The notes below the pieces were generated by a model. It was not told where the DNA came from and did no database searches. It saw only the letters and a list, made by a program, of their open reading frames with translations. The position numbers were made by a program, and so were the translations under genes. A stretch of 64,000 nt of DNA from the NCBI RefSeq assembly GCF_023159225.1, contig NC_063188.1:32481979-32545978 (forward strand), in the 5' to 3' direction. The first letter of the stretch is position 1, and each line of letters starts with the position of its first letter. Source of the DNA: Perognathus longimembris pacificus. Taxonomy: Eukaryota > Chordata > Mammalia > Rodentia > Heteromyidae. Positions 43,084 through 55,258 of this stretch are shown here, one piece after another.

Positions 43084-44399
43084 AAAAAGGTCCTCTGTGT
43101 TTAGTTTGATGATCATTGGCTCCAGGAAAATCCTGTAAAATTGACTCAATACTTGATCATTCTTTTTAAAGGATAAGATTATTTTTTTAAACCCTTACAT
43201 GGTACTTTAATAAGATGAAAGTACCTCATTTTGAAATGAGTACCTGATTTTAGTTACAAGAATTGTTTTCAACCTAGAGTCAATTTCTCTCATTTTTATC
43301 TAAAGAAATGAAAGTCATTTTATTAATTGATCTTTTTATTGTCATAATATTTTTTACAATATCATGGCTATGTGTGTATGTATATATACACACATATACA
43401 TGGAAGGGAGAGAGAAAACTCATTTGGGGGAAGTGACTAAAATTTTTAAGAATGAAACTTCTTAGACTTGTGGGCCTTGATAAATAAAATCCCCTACTTT
43501 CCCCCCATTTTTGAGTCAAAATTATAATTTTTCTTTCTCAGCCTTCTGGGTAATGGGATTGTCCTCTATTGAGTTAAAAAAATCAATGATGATTATTAAA
43601 TGATAACTCAGTGATAGTTACCTGATTGAGTTGCATCCAACTAACCTGGAATGATCCTCTGAATTTTTGGAGTTTGGTCCTTTCCCAGGTCTATAGTCAT
43701 GTCTTGGCCATTGTTAGACCACTTTTCTGTGTCCCCACTGACCTTACCAGTTCTGCTTCCGTTGATCCTCAAGGACCAGGATTTTTCCACCTCTACCTTC
43801 AGGTACAATAACCCTGGAAACTATGAGATGAGGGTATTGAACACATACTTTGATAATATCTTCCCTTATTCTTAAAGAATCTGGCCTGCAAGATGCTGTA
43901 ATGTGTCCGGTAGAATTTAAGGTGGAGGTATGATCAGAGAGAACATTTCACAACTATCCTGTGTTGACCTTATCTCTGGTCTAGAAGAAAACTAAGCAGC
44001 CCATTATTTCATACCCTTGAAAAACAAACTATCTTTTTATCTCTCACTACTGTTGACATTGGTTGCAGGTACCATAAGGAGTATTGAATTACTGCCTACT
44101 TTAAACATGATATATTTTCAAGATTAAATAATCAGCAGTAACTGCGAAGGGATGTCTTAAAGGCACTTTGCATTGTCAATGAAGCACAAGTTAAATGCAT
44201 TAGGGATTTATGAACAGTATCTACTAATAGGATATAGCAATACTTGAAATTGTAGTAGGTTTCTTGGCTGACCTTTGTATAGTGATTCATAATTCCTCTT
44301 CTTCAAACAGTATTTCATTGACATGGGAAAAAGACTTTGGCTGTGTTTGGGACTTTTTAGTACTCTTTTCTTTTTTTAAAAAACTATTCTCATTTTATT
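43084..44399. other. 1.3 kb of low-copy intron-like DNA
   Basis: An alternating 'tgtgtatgtatatatacaca' region at about 43370-43400 is the only low-complexity feature. No exon supported. Confidence 0.4.
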
Positions 44400-44485
44400 T
44401 TATTCTGCTGTATTGGAGGCTAAGCATAGGGTCTTGAGCTTGCTAGGAAAATGCTTTACCACTGAACTACACCCTAGAGCTGTCT
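44400..44485 (-). mobile_element. ID-like SINE fragment
   Basis: Reverse ID: 'ggtcttgagcttgctaggaa' to 'actacaccctagagc'. Confidence 0.6.
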
Positions 44486-44654
44486 TCTTCCTGCTGCATA
44501 TAAAGCCCTATGCAGAAGTGTTTATTTTAAGGTATTTCAAACACCTAAGCAATGAAACCTCCATTAGGTATGTTCCACAGTAGAACTAACTTATTCCAAA
44601 TTTCACACTTACTAGAATAATATAACCAGTCAGTAGGTGAAGTTAATCAAGACC

Positions 44655-44870
44655 TTTTCTGTCAGTACTAGGGCTTGAACCCAGGGCCTGAGTGCCCTCC
44701 TTTAGCATTTTTATTCAAGGCTGGCATTCTACCACTCGAGCCACATTTGCTCATTGGAGATAGAGTCTCATGGAAATTCCTTCCCAGGCGGGCTTCAAAT
44801 CACAATCCTGAGTGAGCTCTCAGCCTCCTAAATTGCTAGGATTATGAGTGTGAGCCACTGGTGTCCAGAA
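44655..44870 (-). mobile_element. B1-Geo SINE
   Basis: Reverse copy: 'cagtactagggcttgaaccc' to 'gagtgtgagccactgg'. Confidence 0.87.
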
Positions 44871-45680
44871 AGATCTCTAGTTTTGTTTGTGCTTTCTGAT
44901 AGTTCATTTTCATCTTTTACTCTGTATGCTTTCTCATGACCAAATATTTGAGGGAAACTTAAAAATAAAAATTAATTATATTTAAATTTAAAATAACTAG
45001 GTAATTCAGCTATTACCTAAGCAGTAACAGGTATAACTGGATAATTGCAGAGAGTGTCTAGTATTCACTTGTAAAAGGCTAGTATTATTAACATATAAAA
45101 ATTCTATAATCATTATCTGGTTGGGCTATTATATGGTTGTGAATTTCCTCATGGGTAACCTTCCTTTCCTATTCTACTTGTATATTGAGCTCTCTGTGCT
45201 AGGCTACTTTTCACTTAAAATACTATCTTTTAAACAGTAGTTCCAGATTATATACTAGTTGAATAGTGAAAAAAATGTATGCATGTAAATCTGGAATTAC
45301 TTGGTTTGAGAAACTAGATTTATATGTATATATAATATATACATATATGTGTATATGTATATGTATATATATATGGAAAAGTTGTCATTGGCTATCTTTA
45401 ACTTCCGATTTCTTCACTCTTGAATTCTGTTATTATGGTAAATCATTTTCAGTTCTGATGTTTATAAAATCAAGTAAGTAGAGCCTTAGCAATTTGTTTT
45501 CTGCTTCAGTGGGTAGACTGACATCACTTTCATATGTAGGAGAGGCCAGATGATATAATTGTCTTTACAACTTTGTGTTGTAATGCTAGAAGGTATAATG
45601 GCTTACTGCCAAAGATTTCATTTGAACATATTCTTGTTTATATGTAGGGATGATGTAACTAAATGCATTTGTTCCAGATT
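44871..45680. other. AT-rich DNA with a TA/CATA tract
   Basis: An alternating pyrimidine-purine tract (TATATG/CATATA units) covers 45318-45375. Nothing else recognised. Confidence 0.5.
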
Positions 45681-45684
45681 AGAA

Positions 45685-46157
45685 AAAGTTTGAGGCAGTG
45701 GCTTGTGCTTGTAATACGAGCTATTCAGGAGGATTGTGGTTCAAAGCCAGCCTAAGCCGGAGTTACTATGGAGGTTGAGTTCTAAGGATCATAGTTTGAA
45801 GGCAGTTTGGGTAAAAAAGCCCATGAGATTCTTATCTCCAACTGATGAGCCAAAAAGCCAGAAGTGGAGCTGTAACTGCCAGCCTTAAATGAAAAAGCAA
45901 ATGGGCAGGGCTGGGAATGTGGCTTAGCAGAAGAGTGCTTGCCTAGCATGTATGAAGCCCTGGGTTTGATTCCTCAGCACCACGTACACAGGAAAAGCTG
46001 GAAGTCGTGCTGTGGCTCAAGGGGTGGAGTGCTAGCCTTGAGCAAAAGCTCAGGGACAGTGCTCAGGCCCTGAGTTCAAGCCCTAGGATTGGCAAAAAAA
46101 AAGTCAAATGGGCCTTGCCTAGGCCCTGAGTTCAAACCCCATTACTGGCCCAAAAAA
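45685..46157 (+). mobile_element. B1-Geo SINE split by an IDL-Geo
   Basis: The forward B1-Geo is cut after 'agcaaatgggca' by a forward IDL-Geo (45908-46100) and resumes with 'gtcaaatgggccttgcctag'. Confidence 0.82.
45908..46100 (+). mobile_element. IDL-Geo SINE nested in B1-Geo
   Basis: Forward copy; 'caaatgggc' on each side is the duplication. Confidence 0.9.
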
Positions 46158-46204
46158 GTTTGTGTTCATTCTATGTAAAAAGCCATAAATACTTGCATTA
46201 TTGT

Positions 46205-46560
46205 ATTAAAATATTTTTATTTGGGATTATTTTAGATTTATAGAAAATATATTAAGGATAGTTCAGAGGAATGTATTATTTGCACCCAGCTTCCCTTAAT
46301 CTTTTTTTTTTTTGCCAGTCCTGGGGCTTGGACTCAGGGCCTGAGCACTGTCCCTGGCTTCTTTTTGCTCAAAGCTAGCACTCTGCCACTTGAGCCACAG
46401 CGCCACTTCTGGCCATTTTCTGTATATGTAGTGCTGGGGAATCGAACCCAGGGCCTCATGTATACAAGCACTCTTGCCACTAGGCCATATCCCCAGCCCC
46501 CTTAATCTTAACATTTTATATAGCCTGACACTGGTATAGTGCTGTTAAATATACTATCAG
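46205..46560 (-). mobile_element. L1ME-type relic split by a SINE
   Basis: 'tttagatttatagaaaatat' and 'acccagcttcccttaatct', then beyond the SINE 'ttaacattttatatagcc' and 'ggtatagtgctgttaa', match the old L1 3' UTR at 62560-62720. Confidence 0.6.
46303..46499 (-). mobile_element. IDL-Geo SINE
   Basis: Reverse copy in L1ME; 'cccttaatctt' flanks both ends. Confidence 0.93.
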
Positions 46561-46719
46561 TTTTACTTGTATTTCTCTAATTTTTGTACCAAACTCTTCT
46601 TTTGTCTTTCATGATCCAAATATATTGTATATACTCATTCTAGAGCATGTATGTAGATATAACAATAAAAATAAAACAAAGCCTGGGTAATCCATTCTGC
46701 TCAGACAACTACTATTTTT

Positions 46720-46923
46720 TGTTTTTTGTTTTTCCAGTCCTGGGGCTTGAACTTAGGGCCTGAGCACTGTCCCTGGCTTCTTTTTTGCTTAAGGATAGCA
46801 TTCTACCACTTGAGCCATAGCTCCACTTCTGGCTTTTTCTATATATGTGGTGCTGAGGAATTGAACTCAGGACTTCATGTATACGAGGCAAGCACTTTAC
46901 CACAAGGCCATATTCCCAGCCTC
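46720..46923 (-). mobile_element. IDL-Geo SINE
   Basis: Reverse copy between 'gacaactactattttt' (46704-46719) and 'gacaactagtattttt' (46924-46939). Confidence 0.93.
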
Positions 46924-47027
46924 GACAACTAGTATTTTTAGCATACATCTGTCTATACATTTTCTATGTAGAATATAAATCCATTCCACAAAATAATAGT
47001 TTGGATTTCTCCAAAAGGTAAGTTACA

Positions 47028-47342
47028 TCCAGGCACCAGTGGCTCACATCTATCATCCTAGCTACTTATGGGAGTGAAATCTAAGGATCTTGGTGCAAAG
47101 CCATCCCAAGCAGGAAAGGCCATGAGACTCTTTTTTTTTTTTCAATTTAATGTTATTTTAAGGTGATGTACAGAGGGGTTACAGTTAGTAGTAAGTACAT
47201 TTCTTTCAAGACTTATCTCCAATTACAGAAAAAGCCAGAAATGGCACTGTAGCTCAAGTGGTAGAGCGCTAGCCTTGAGCAAAAGTTGGTCAAGGTCAGC
47301 ACTCAGGCCCAGAGTTCAAACCCCAGCACTGGCAAGAAAAAA
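47028..47342 (+). mobile_element. B1-Geo SINE split by a short L1 tail
   Basis: The forward B1-Geo is interrupted after 'catgagactctt' by a reverse L1 3' end of ~80 bp (47131-47210), then continues 'gacttatctccaattac'. Confidence 0.82.
47131..47210 (-). mobile_element. Very short L1 3' end insertion
   Basis: Poly-T, 'aaggtgatgtacagaggggt', 'tacagttagtagtaagtaca': a severely 5'-truncated L1. Confidence 0.8.
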
Positions 47343-47461
47343 AAGATATTTTACAGAACATATTTTTTGTATTTGCTGATTTACACTTAAATATAGTATT
47401 TTCTTTTTCTTTGGTGTACCTCTTCTCATGTGTGCTCCTGTTTTTGTTTTGTTTTGTTTTG

Positions 47462-47697
47462 TTTTTGGTTAGTCATAGGGCTTGTACTCTGGGCCATGGT
47501 GCTGTCCCTGAGCTCTTCAGCTCAAGGCCAGAACTCTAACATTTGAGCCACAGCACCACTTCCATTTTTTATGAGTGGTTTATTGGAGATAAGAGTCTCA
47601 TGGACTTTTCTGCCCAAGCTGGCTTTGAACAGCTATCCTCAGATCTCAGCCTCCTGAATAGCTATTATTACAGGTGTTAGCCACCAGCGCCTGGCTA
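47462..47697 (-). mobile_element. B1-Geo SINE
   Basis: Reverse copy preceded by (TTTTG)n at about 47440-47465. Confidence 0.88.
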
Positions 47698-47797
47698 TTT
47701 ATGTTCATTCATTCATTTATTTATTTTTCTTATTTATTGTCAAAGTGATGTACAGAGAGGTTACAGTTTCATACGTTAGGCCTTGGCTACATTTCTT

Positions 47798-48012
47798 TTC
47801 TTTTCTTTTTTTTTTTTTTTGGCCAGTCCTGGGCCTTGGACTCAGGGCCTGAGCACCTTCCCTGGCTTCTTCCCACTCAAGGCTAGCACTCTGCCACCTG
47901 AGCCACAGCGCCCCTTTTGACCGTTTTCCATATATGTGGTACTGGGGAATTGAACCGAGAGCTTCAAGTATAGGAGGCAAGCACTCTTGCCACTAGGCCA
48001 TATTCCTAGCCC
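47798..48012 (-). mobile_element. IDL-Geo SINE in L1 3' UTR
   Basis: Reverse copy with 'ttggctacatttctt' (47783-47797) and 'ttgggtacatttctt' (48013-48027). Confidence 0.93.
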
Positions 48013-48491
48013 TTGGGTACATTTCTTATACTGTTTGTTACCTCCTCCCTCATTCGCCCCCTCCCCTGTTACCTCCTCCCTCATTTGCCCCCGCCCCCTC
48101 CCCCTTCCCCTCTCCCCCCATGAGTTGTTCAGTTGGTGTATATCAAATGGTTTTGCAAGTATTGCTTTTGGAGTCGTTTGTCTTTTTATCCTTTGTCTCT
48201 CGATTTTGATATTCCCTTTCACTTCCCTAGTTCTAATACCAGTATATACAGTATCCAGTTTACTCAGATAAGATACAGAGATAGTGCAGGTACAACCACA
48301 GGAAGGGGATACAAGAGGATCATCAACAATAGAAACCGGTTTCACAGAGCGTGTTGAAAGTAATTACAACAGTGATATAACAGTCGTTTCCATAACATGG
48401 AGTTCATTTCACTTAGCATCATCTTATGTGTTCATAAGGGTATAGCTATTGGGCTCTTGTGATCCTCTGCTGTGACTTGCCTAAATCTGTG

Positions 48492-49640
48492 CTAATTATT
48501 CCCGATGAGGGAGACCATAGAGTCCATGTTTCTTTGGGTCTGGCTCACTTCACTTAGTATAATTTTTTCCAAGTCCTTCCATTTCCTTACGAATGGGGCA
48601 ATGTCATTCTTTCTGATAGAGGCATAAAATTCAATTGTGTATATGTACCACATTTTCCTGATCCATTTGTCTACTGAGGGGCATCTGGGTTGGTTCCATA
48701 TTTTAGCAATGACAAATTGTGCTGTGATGAGCATTGTTGTGCTGGTGGCTTTAGTGTGTTCTTGTTTGTGGTCTTTTGGGTAGATGCCCCAAAGTGGGGC
48801 TGCTGGGTCATAGGGGAGCTCTATGTTTAGCCTTCTGAGGAATCTCCATACTGAACCAGTTTACATTCCCACCAACAATGAAGTAGGGTTCCCTTTTGGC
48901 CACATCCCCTCCAACATTTGTTATTGTTAGTTTTCTTGATAAAGGACATTCTTACTGGGGTGAGGTGGGATCTCAATGTTTTGATTTGCATTTCTTTTAT
49001 AGCCAGTGATGTGGAGCACTTTTTCATATGTCTCTTGGCCATTCTCATTTCCTCATCAGAGAAGTCTCTTTGTAAGTCTTTATCCCACTTGATGAGGGGG
49101 CTATTGGTTCTTTGTGGTTTTGTTGTGGAAGAAGGTAATTTTTTTAGTTCTGCATATATTTTAGATATGAGGCCTTTGTCCGTATGTCTGGTAAAGATCT
49201 TTTCCCAATCTGTGGGCTTTCTGTTTATCTTGCGAGCTATGTCCTTTGCCCTGCAGAAGCTCTGCAGTTTGATGCAGTCCCATTTGTTCATCCTTTCTTT
49301 GATTTGTAGCATTTCTGGGTCTTTGTTAAGGAAGTTCCATCCTGTGCCAAGGATCGCAAGTGTTTCTCCTACTCCTTCTTTTAGTGTTTTTAGAGTATCT
49401 GTTTTTATTTCAAGGTCTTTGAACCATTTGGAATTGATTTTGGTGCAGGGTGATATGTAAGGATCTAGTTTTAGTTTGTTGACTGTGTTGAACCAGTTTT
49501 GCCAGCTCCATTTGTTAAAGAGGCTATCTTCCTTCCATCCTAATTTTTTAGCTCCTTTATCAAAGATTAAGTAGGCATAGTTCTGTGGGTTCATTTCTGG
49601 GTCTTCAGTTCTGTTCTATTGTTCTTCAGGCCTGTTCCTG
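48492..49640 (-). pseudogene. L1 ORF2 C-terminal half remnant
   Basis: The reverse strand encodes '[20 protein letters not shown]', '[19 protein letters not shown]', 'KINRKPTDWEKIFT', '[12 protein letters not shown]' and '[16 protein letters not shown]'. The main open part is 255 codons (48827-49594). A deletion near 48852 removes about 20 bases present in the sister copy at 3835-3855 and shifts the frame. The RT catalytic core is absent. Confidence 0.9.
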
Positions 49641-49645
49641 TATGC

Positions 49646-50747
49646 TCTTTTTAATGTAGCTTTTCCTTTATCCTTAGATGTTTTATCCATTTCTTTGCTC
49701 ACTTATTTACTACTTTAAGAGACCAATTGTGTGTTTCCTAAACTAGAGAAATATGAAATTCTCATGAGACCCAGTTAATTTATGAATGCTAGGTTAGCCT
49801 ACTTGAAATTGCTGAGTTTTTACATATAATAGATTTTGACAGTTGGTATTCTATGTGGTTCAAACCAAAGTTTGAAAGCTTTGAGATCTTTTGACAAGCC
49901 CCAAACTAGCCAGATTCCCTATGGAGGAATCTCTGATAAACACAACGTCCTATCCCCATGTTAATGGCAGACTTACAGAAGTTGAATTCCAGAATTCTTT
50001 CTGCTCAGCTCTACACTAGAGAAACTTTGAGCTTTCAACCCAAGATCTTCCAAGAGCCTGGTGGCCATCCTGGTTTCATTTTTTCAGTGGACAACTAGAG
50101 GCACTGCTGCCACCCAGTGGTGCCTTCTGGACAAGCAATTTCTTTTCATAGTACCATACTTATCCCCCCCCCCCCCCCCCATGCTTTTCCATGCTATGGG
50201 TTCATGATTTAACTCCCTTTTCTTGTTTCCACTTAAGCCAGTAGCTCTTACGGCTTAGACTTAGTCTAGCTGATATTCAGGACGATTTGAGTAGTCATGT
50301 AATTCTGCTTTGATACTCTTATTTTCAGAATAGGGAACATGAAATAGTATAAACACACTGACTAGACTGTTGTCTTGCTCAGTTTGTGAAGTCATAGAGC
50401 TCTAGTCACAATATGCCTCATGTATACTTGGTCAGAATATGCTTTTTACGTTTATTTTTACGTTTAGTGTAAGTCCTCCTATGTCTCTCAAATTGGAAGA
50501 GGCATACATTCCTACCTAGTGTGAAAGATTTAGTGTAGGACTCCTTCTTTGGCTTCTTTTTTCTATCACATAATCTACTAATCCATCTCATGATCATTCA
50601 AGGAATATTTAGTGAGCATCTATACTCTACTAAGTCACGATTACAGTGGTAACCAAAACATGCATAATTTCTCCCTTTTAAGAAGTAAAGTCTAGCAAGC
50701 AAACAGGAAATTAGACAAATTTAAGTTCAGCGCTATAAGGTGCTTTT
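49646..50747. other. Low-copy DNA with a C17 run
   Basis: A homopolymer of 17 C lies at 50164-50180. 'ttcaaggaatatttagtgag' (50597-50616) starts a possible old mammalian repeat to about 50720. No gene signal. Confidence 0.5.
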
Positions 50748-50956
50748 TTGTTTGTTCGTTTGTTTTTTCCAGTCCTGGGGCTTGAACTCAGGGCCTGAGC
50801 ACTGTCCCTGGCTTCTTTTTGCTCAAGGCTAGCACTCTACCATTTGAACCACAGCACCACTTCTGGCCTTTTCTGTTTATGTGGTGCTGAGTAATCGAAC
50901 CCAGGGCTTCATGCATTCAAGGCAAGCACTCTATCGCTAAGCCATATTCCCAGACC
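50748..50956 (-). mobile_element. IDL-Geo SINE
   Basis: Reverse copy between 'ctataaggtgctttt' (50733-50747) and 'ctataaggtacttt' (50957-50970). Confidence 0.93.
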
Positions 50957-51159
50957 CTATAAGGTACTTTGAAGGCACATAGGAAATACACTTGACACAA
51001 GTAAGAGGTCAATGGAAGCTTTTTGTAAATTTCATTGAAACTGTGATCTAAGGAAGCTAAGAAAAGGGAGAAAGGAAATCTTGGCAGCAGGAAAAGTATG
51101 TGTTAGAAGAGGAGATGAGAGATTAAGGTTGGTACTTTTGAGAAACTATATGAAGTTCA

Positions 51160-51320
51160 ACTCCTTTGAGCCTCACTACAGTCCCAGCATATAGTACTAG
51201 TATTATTTTCTCCATTTTATAGTTGTGGTAGTTGTGGCTAAGTTGTGCCTAGTTCTCTCATCTCTATCTAGTAAGAGGCATAGCAAGAAAGTGGAGCTAG
51301 GTTCTTTTGGTTGTAGTATA
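51160..51320 (+). mobile_element. MIR SINE relic
   Basis: 'ctccattttatagttgtggt', 'agttgtgcctagttctct', 'agtaagaggcatagcaagaa' follow MIR order. Confidence 0.6.
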
Positions 51321-51989
51321 TGAGCTCCTAACTTTTGGATTCTTAATAGCCACCTCTTTGATCTTCCATGAGACACAGAATGTTAATCTGTGGTCTTTCT
51401 CTCTAGTGGGCCATTTCAAGTAAAATAGTACGTTTCTTAGTAAATGGAATGTGGTGTGTGTGTGTGTGTGTGTATGTGTTTGTGTGTTTGTGTGTACGTG
51501 TGTGTACTAGACGCAGGCTGTTCCAGAAGCTGGAGCATATAGGACCTGGAATAGTTTAGAAATGTTCAAATTAGCTTTAGTTTTTAATGATTGACTGGGA
51601 ATCAAGTACTTCCATTTGCTATGCAACTCTTAAGGTTGTTCTCCAATATTTTACAGAAAAATCACAGATGGGTACACACCCAGGGACATCAAATATGTGT
51701 CCTCTGAAGAACAGAGGGGCTTTTAAGAAATTTTAAATTGCATTATCTTTTCATCTGATTTGTGAATTTAATGAAATGATGACCACAATTTCTTAAATAG
51801 AATTGTAGTCTGTAAAATGCAGTCATAATAGTGTATTAAACTAGGAAAATTGAGAGGAAGGGTGGAAGAAAGATAGAGGAGGGAAAGGGAAAAATGATGA
51901 AAGGGGTTATATTGATGAAGATGCATTGTATTTATAAATATGCTGAATGGCAAATCTTTTGTATAACTAATAGTAAAAATTAATTAATT
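51321..51989. other. Low-copy DNA with a (GT)n tract
   Basis: Imperfect GT repeat at 51454-51506; otherwise nothing recognised. Confidence 0.55.
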
Positions 51990-52235
51990 TTCAAATGAGC
52001 AAGGTGCAATGTTTTATGCCTATAATCAGTTATTCTGAGACCACAACAGAAAAAAAACGGGTGTGGTCGCAACATGCCTGTCATGCTAGTAACATGAGAG
52101 GTATTAATAGTGGGGATTGAGGTCCAGGCCCGCCTGGACAAAAAGCAAGATCTTATCACAAAAGTGTTCAAAACATAAAGGGCTGGAGGTATGGCTCAGG
52201 TTCTGAGTTCAAATCTCAGTACCACCTAAGAACGC
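51990..52235 (+). mobile_element. B1 plus ID-like SINE, diverged
   Basis: 'tatgcctataatcagttatt' (B1), 'ggtccaggcccgcctggac', then 'gggctggaggtatggctcag' and 'gagttcaaatctcagtacc' (ID). Confidence 0.65.
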
Positions 52236-52287
52236 TATTAAGAGAAAAATTTTCTTATAGTTGATCTGATTTATTCTGTACTTTTAG

Positions 52288-52288
<1 letters not shown>

Positions 52289-52321
<33 letters not shown>
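52289..52321. repeat. (GT)n microsatellite
   Basis: About 16 GT units at the head of a reverse B1 piece (52340-52395). Confidence 0.95.
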
Positions 52322-52322
<1 letters not shown>

Positions 52323-52411
52323 TTGTTGTGATTGCTTGCTTGTTTGATTGACAGAAGGTTTCACTGTACCTCAGGCTGGCCTTATAATCTCTATATAGTA
52401 CAGTCTATTTT

Positions 52412-52650
52412 TTCTTTTTGGGGGGTCATGGGGCTTGAACTATGGGCCTGGTCACCATCTCTGAGCTCTTGAGCTCAAGGCTACTAGCACTGTACCACTT
52501 GAGCCACAGTGCCACTTCCAGTTTTCTGGTGGTTAATTGGAGAAAGGAGTCTCACAGAGTTTCCTGCCTGAGCTGGTTTTGAACCACACTCCTCAGATCT
52601 CAGCCTCCTGAGTAGGATTACAGGGGTGAGCCACCAGTGCTCTGCTACAG
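52412..52650 (-). mobile_element. B1-Geo SINE inserted in an older B1
   Basis: Reverse copy flanked by B1 pieces: 'caggctggccttataatctc' before and 'gattggttttgaactcacag' after. 'tacagt' and 'tacaga' are possible duplication ends. Confidence 0.8.
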
Positions 52651-52689
52651 ATTGGTTTTGAACTCACAGTCCTCTTGTTCAGTTTAAAG

Positions 52690-53744
52690 TCAATAGAGTT
52701 AAGGTATTAACCTAGATTTTAGTTGGATTAAAATGTTTCATTGTACATAAGCTATTGAAAATAACATTAGTTTGATATTATTGAAACTGTGTGTGTGTGT
52801 GTGTGTGTGTATGTGTGTAATAGCTAGAATTTTCATTTTCTTGCCCATTATAACTGGATTCAAACAGGAGTTTTTACTTGGAAGTGTTTATCCAGTAGTG
52901 AAGGTAAGTGCAGCCACACATCACTGCCTTTTCTCTGGGGGAAAAGAGTATAACTAGAGTCATCATTAGGATAATTTTTCAGAAGAGATAGGGCTTTGGT
53001 AAGACAGCAAGTATAAACTGTGGGGGAGAGTCTTTGGCAAGCTGGAAAATGTGATTACCATTCTTTTAACTAGTTCCTTTATGAGATCAAGTTTGTGGGT
53101 TCAGCTTCAGAGGCTCAGACTCAACACTGTTCATCAGCCACAGGGCAACTTCCCTTTACTTTAGAGAGAAAACCATTAATTTTTCAACAACTATACTAAT
53201 GTATACTGTAGTGTCATTGTATCTGTGGCAGCTGTGTTTCTTCTCTGTGTTTTAGCCTTGTACGCTAATCCCTGTTGAGGTTATTGCAGGACACTTTCAT
53301 AGATGGGTGGGCCTTACAGGAAGTGAAGTTACTTAATGATACTTCACTGTTGCCCAAAACATTTTGAAATGAGAACTTTGAGGGAAAGAAATGATTCGTC
53401 CCTTTCTCCATCTTGCTTCTTTTTGAAGGCATACATAATGTGATATCAAAGTTGATTGAAATGTTTGAAGCAAGGCCATCTTAGGTAAGACTATATCCTT
53501 TGAAATTTGAATGTTTGGTCCAAGAGGCCAGGTTGTAAACATGATAGGGCTGACAGGGTTCACTTCTAAAATCCCCTCTCCTCATAAGCCCTCTGAGTAC
53601 CGCTGTGAAAAACAGCATTCTGGTTGGAACATCACAGATCTTAGAGGGATGATGGTCATTTGGTCTTTTTATTTTGCAAAAGATCCCTTCTGGGAGTGGT
53701 ATTCATATCCTGTAGGGGACTGATTGTAGCAACTAAATTCATTT
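52690..53744. other. Intron-like DNA with weak exon-like blocks
   Basis: (GT)n at 52788-52818. Two short blocks have acceptor and donor signals: 52868-52903 and about 53435-53489. Neither has recognisable coding content. The 70-codon frame at 53511-53723 matches no family I know. Confidence 0.3.
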
Positions 53745-53855
53745 TCATGGGTTGGGAGTGTAGCTTAAGTAGTAGAGCACCTGCTTAGCAAAGGACAGAT
53801 GGGCATTTGAGGGCTTGAGTTCAGTCCTCAATATCGTATTCCCCAGTATAAAAGA
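53745..53855 (+). mobile_element. ID-like SINE
   Basis: 'gggttgggagtgtagcttaa' and 'cttgagttcagtcctcaata' are A- and B-box ends. Confidence 0.7.
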
Positions 53856-54194
53856 AAACCATGTTTCTTATGGGGTGAAAAGAAGGCACGTATGATACTT
53901 CATACAGATATCACCTGGCATTTAAAATCATAGTTGTTTTAGAGTAAGTAATCTAATAGAATATAAGAGTAATAGAGTCAGCAATATATATAATGCTTTG
54001 CATAGAAATAGTATTTCCATCTTTGTGTGGAATCCCTTGTGATTCATGATTGTTAGGCTTTTTGCTACTGTTCTGTTCCTTGGAGTTATGGATAATATTT
54101 TTTTCTGCTATGATGAGACCTATACAGTAGTCAATTTTTGTTAGTCATGTTCTGTTTGTCTGTATCTGTCTACACACCTATCCACTCATCCATC

Positions 54195-54265
54195 TATCAC
54201 AGTGCTGGAAAGAACCCAGGACTTCATGCGTGCTAGGCAAGCACTATGCCAAGGAGCCTGTCCCT
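54195..54265 (-). mobile_element. ID-like SINE fragment
   Basis: Reverse ID: 'gtgctggaaagaacccagga' to 'caagcactatgccaagg'. Confidence 0.6.
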
Positions 54266-54369
54266 TTATTAGCTACATTTTCACAAAGGAAACCATGGGA
54301 TGCTTAGGATACAGACAACACTGTAGTTAGAATAAGAAAAATAAAAGAAATGCTCTTTTCTTTAACTTT

Positions 54370-54689
54370 ATCAGTCATTTCATGTGAGCAAAAAATGTTT
54401 ATTAAATACAAGTGTAAAAACTAAAAATCACCTATAATTCTATATCTAGACATAAACAATTTGAATTTTAGCTTCCATAAATTTCAGGAGGTTGATATTT
54501 TACTTTAAGTTTTGTCTTAAAGCAGTTTCACTTAACATGTTAGGTGTTTTCTCATACCCATAACCATAGTGGGGCATATGGTAGCTGTGTAGTTTTGACA
54601 CAGTAAACACATGATTATTTTGCCAGTCTACTTTTGGCCATTTGAAGCTGCTCTTCACTTTTCTGTTATTTATACTATTGTTCAGTCAA

Positions 54690-54768
<79 letters not shown>

Positions 54769-54930
54769 GAGACAGAGAGAGTGTCTCATTATTTCCTAGG
54801 ATTATTCCTAGAAGTAGAAATGAAGTAGCATGTGATGAAGTATGGCTTAAGGCTTTGGATTCATTGCCAAATTGCCTTCTAAGAAATATGGTCCAATTTC
54901 CACCTCTTTCAACACTCTCTTAAGTAGCTT
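54370..54930 (-). mobile_element. Ancient L1M relic
   Basis: 'aatcacctataattctatat', 'attattcctagaagtagaaa' and 'attgccaaattgccttctaa' match a common old LINE text. It contains the GA microsatellite. Confidence 0.55.
54693..54781. repeat. (GA)n-(GACA)n microsatellite
   Basis: About 28 GA units followed by five GACA units and further GA. Confidence 0.98.
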
Positions 54931-54942
54931 TCTTGTCTACCT

Positions 54943-55142
54943 TTTTTTTTTTGCCAGTCCTGGGACTTGAAGGCCTGGGCACTGTCTGAGCCTTTTTCTT
55001 TTTTTTTTTGCTCAAGGTTAGCACTCTACCTACCATTTGAGCCACAGCGCCACTTCCAGCTTTTTGTGTGTATGTGGTACTGAAGAATTGAACCCAGTGC
55101 ATGCTAGGCAAGCACTCTACCACTAAGCCACATTCCTAGCCC
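54943..55142 (-). mobile_element. IDL-Geo SINE, diverged
   Basis: Reverse copy; 'cttgtctacctt' appears on both sides (about 54931-54942 and 55145-55156). Confidence 0.88.
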
Positions 55143-55258
55143 TCTTGTCTACCTTGGATAGCACTAATTTCTTTATTTTTAACTGTCCATTATTTTGATG
55201 GAATTCTAGTGGATTGCTGTCTGTTTAAGGAAATAATAAATATATTCACAGAGCAGGA

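Larger units (their letters stand above)
47718..49645 (-). mobile_element. 5'-truncated L1, split by a SINE
   Basis: Reverse L1 of the polypurine 3' UTR lineage: tail at 47718, 3' UTR to about 48480, ORF2 C-terminal half to about 49640. An IDL-Geo occupies 47798-48012. A 24-bp duplication of the pyrimidine tract ('ttacctcctccctcattygc') is visible at about 48038-48090. Confidence 0.9.

Noticed and set aside
48918..49460. 180-codon forward frame
   Set aside because: Antisense shadow of the reverse-strand L1 ORF2 remnant.
54611..54923. Frames with long Arg-Glu repeats
   Set aside because: Translation of the (GA)n-(GACA)n microsatellite.
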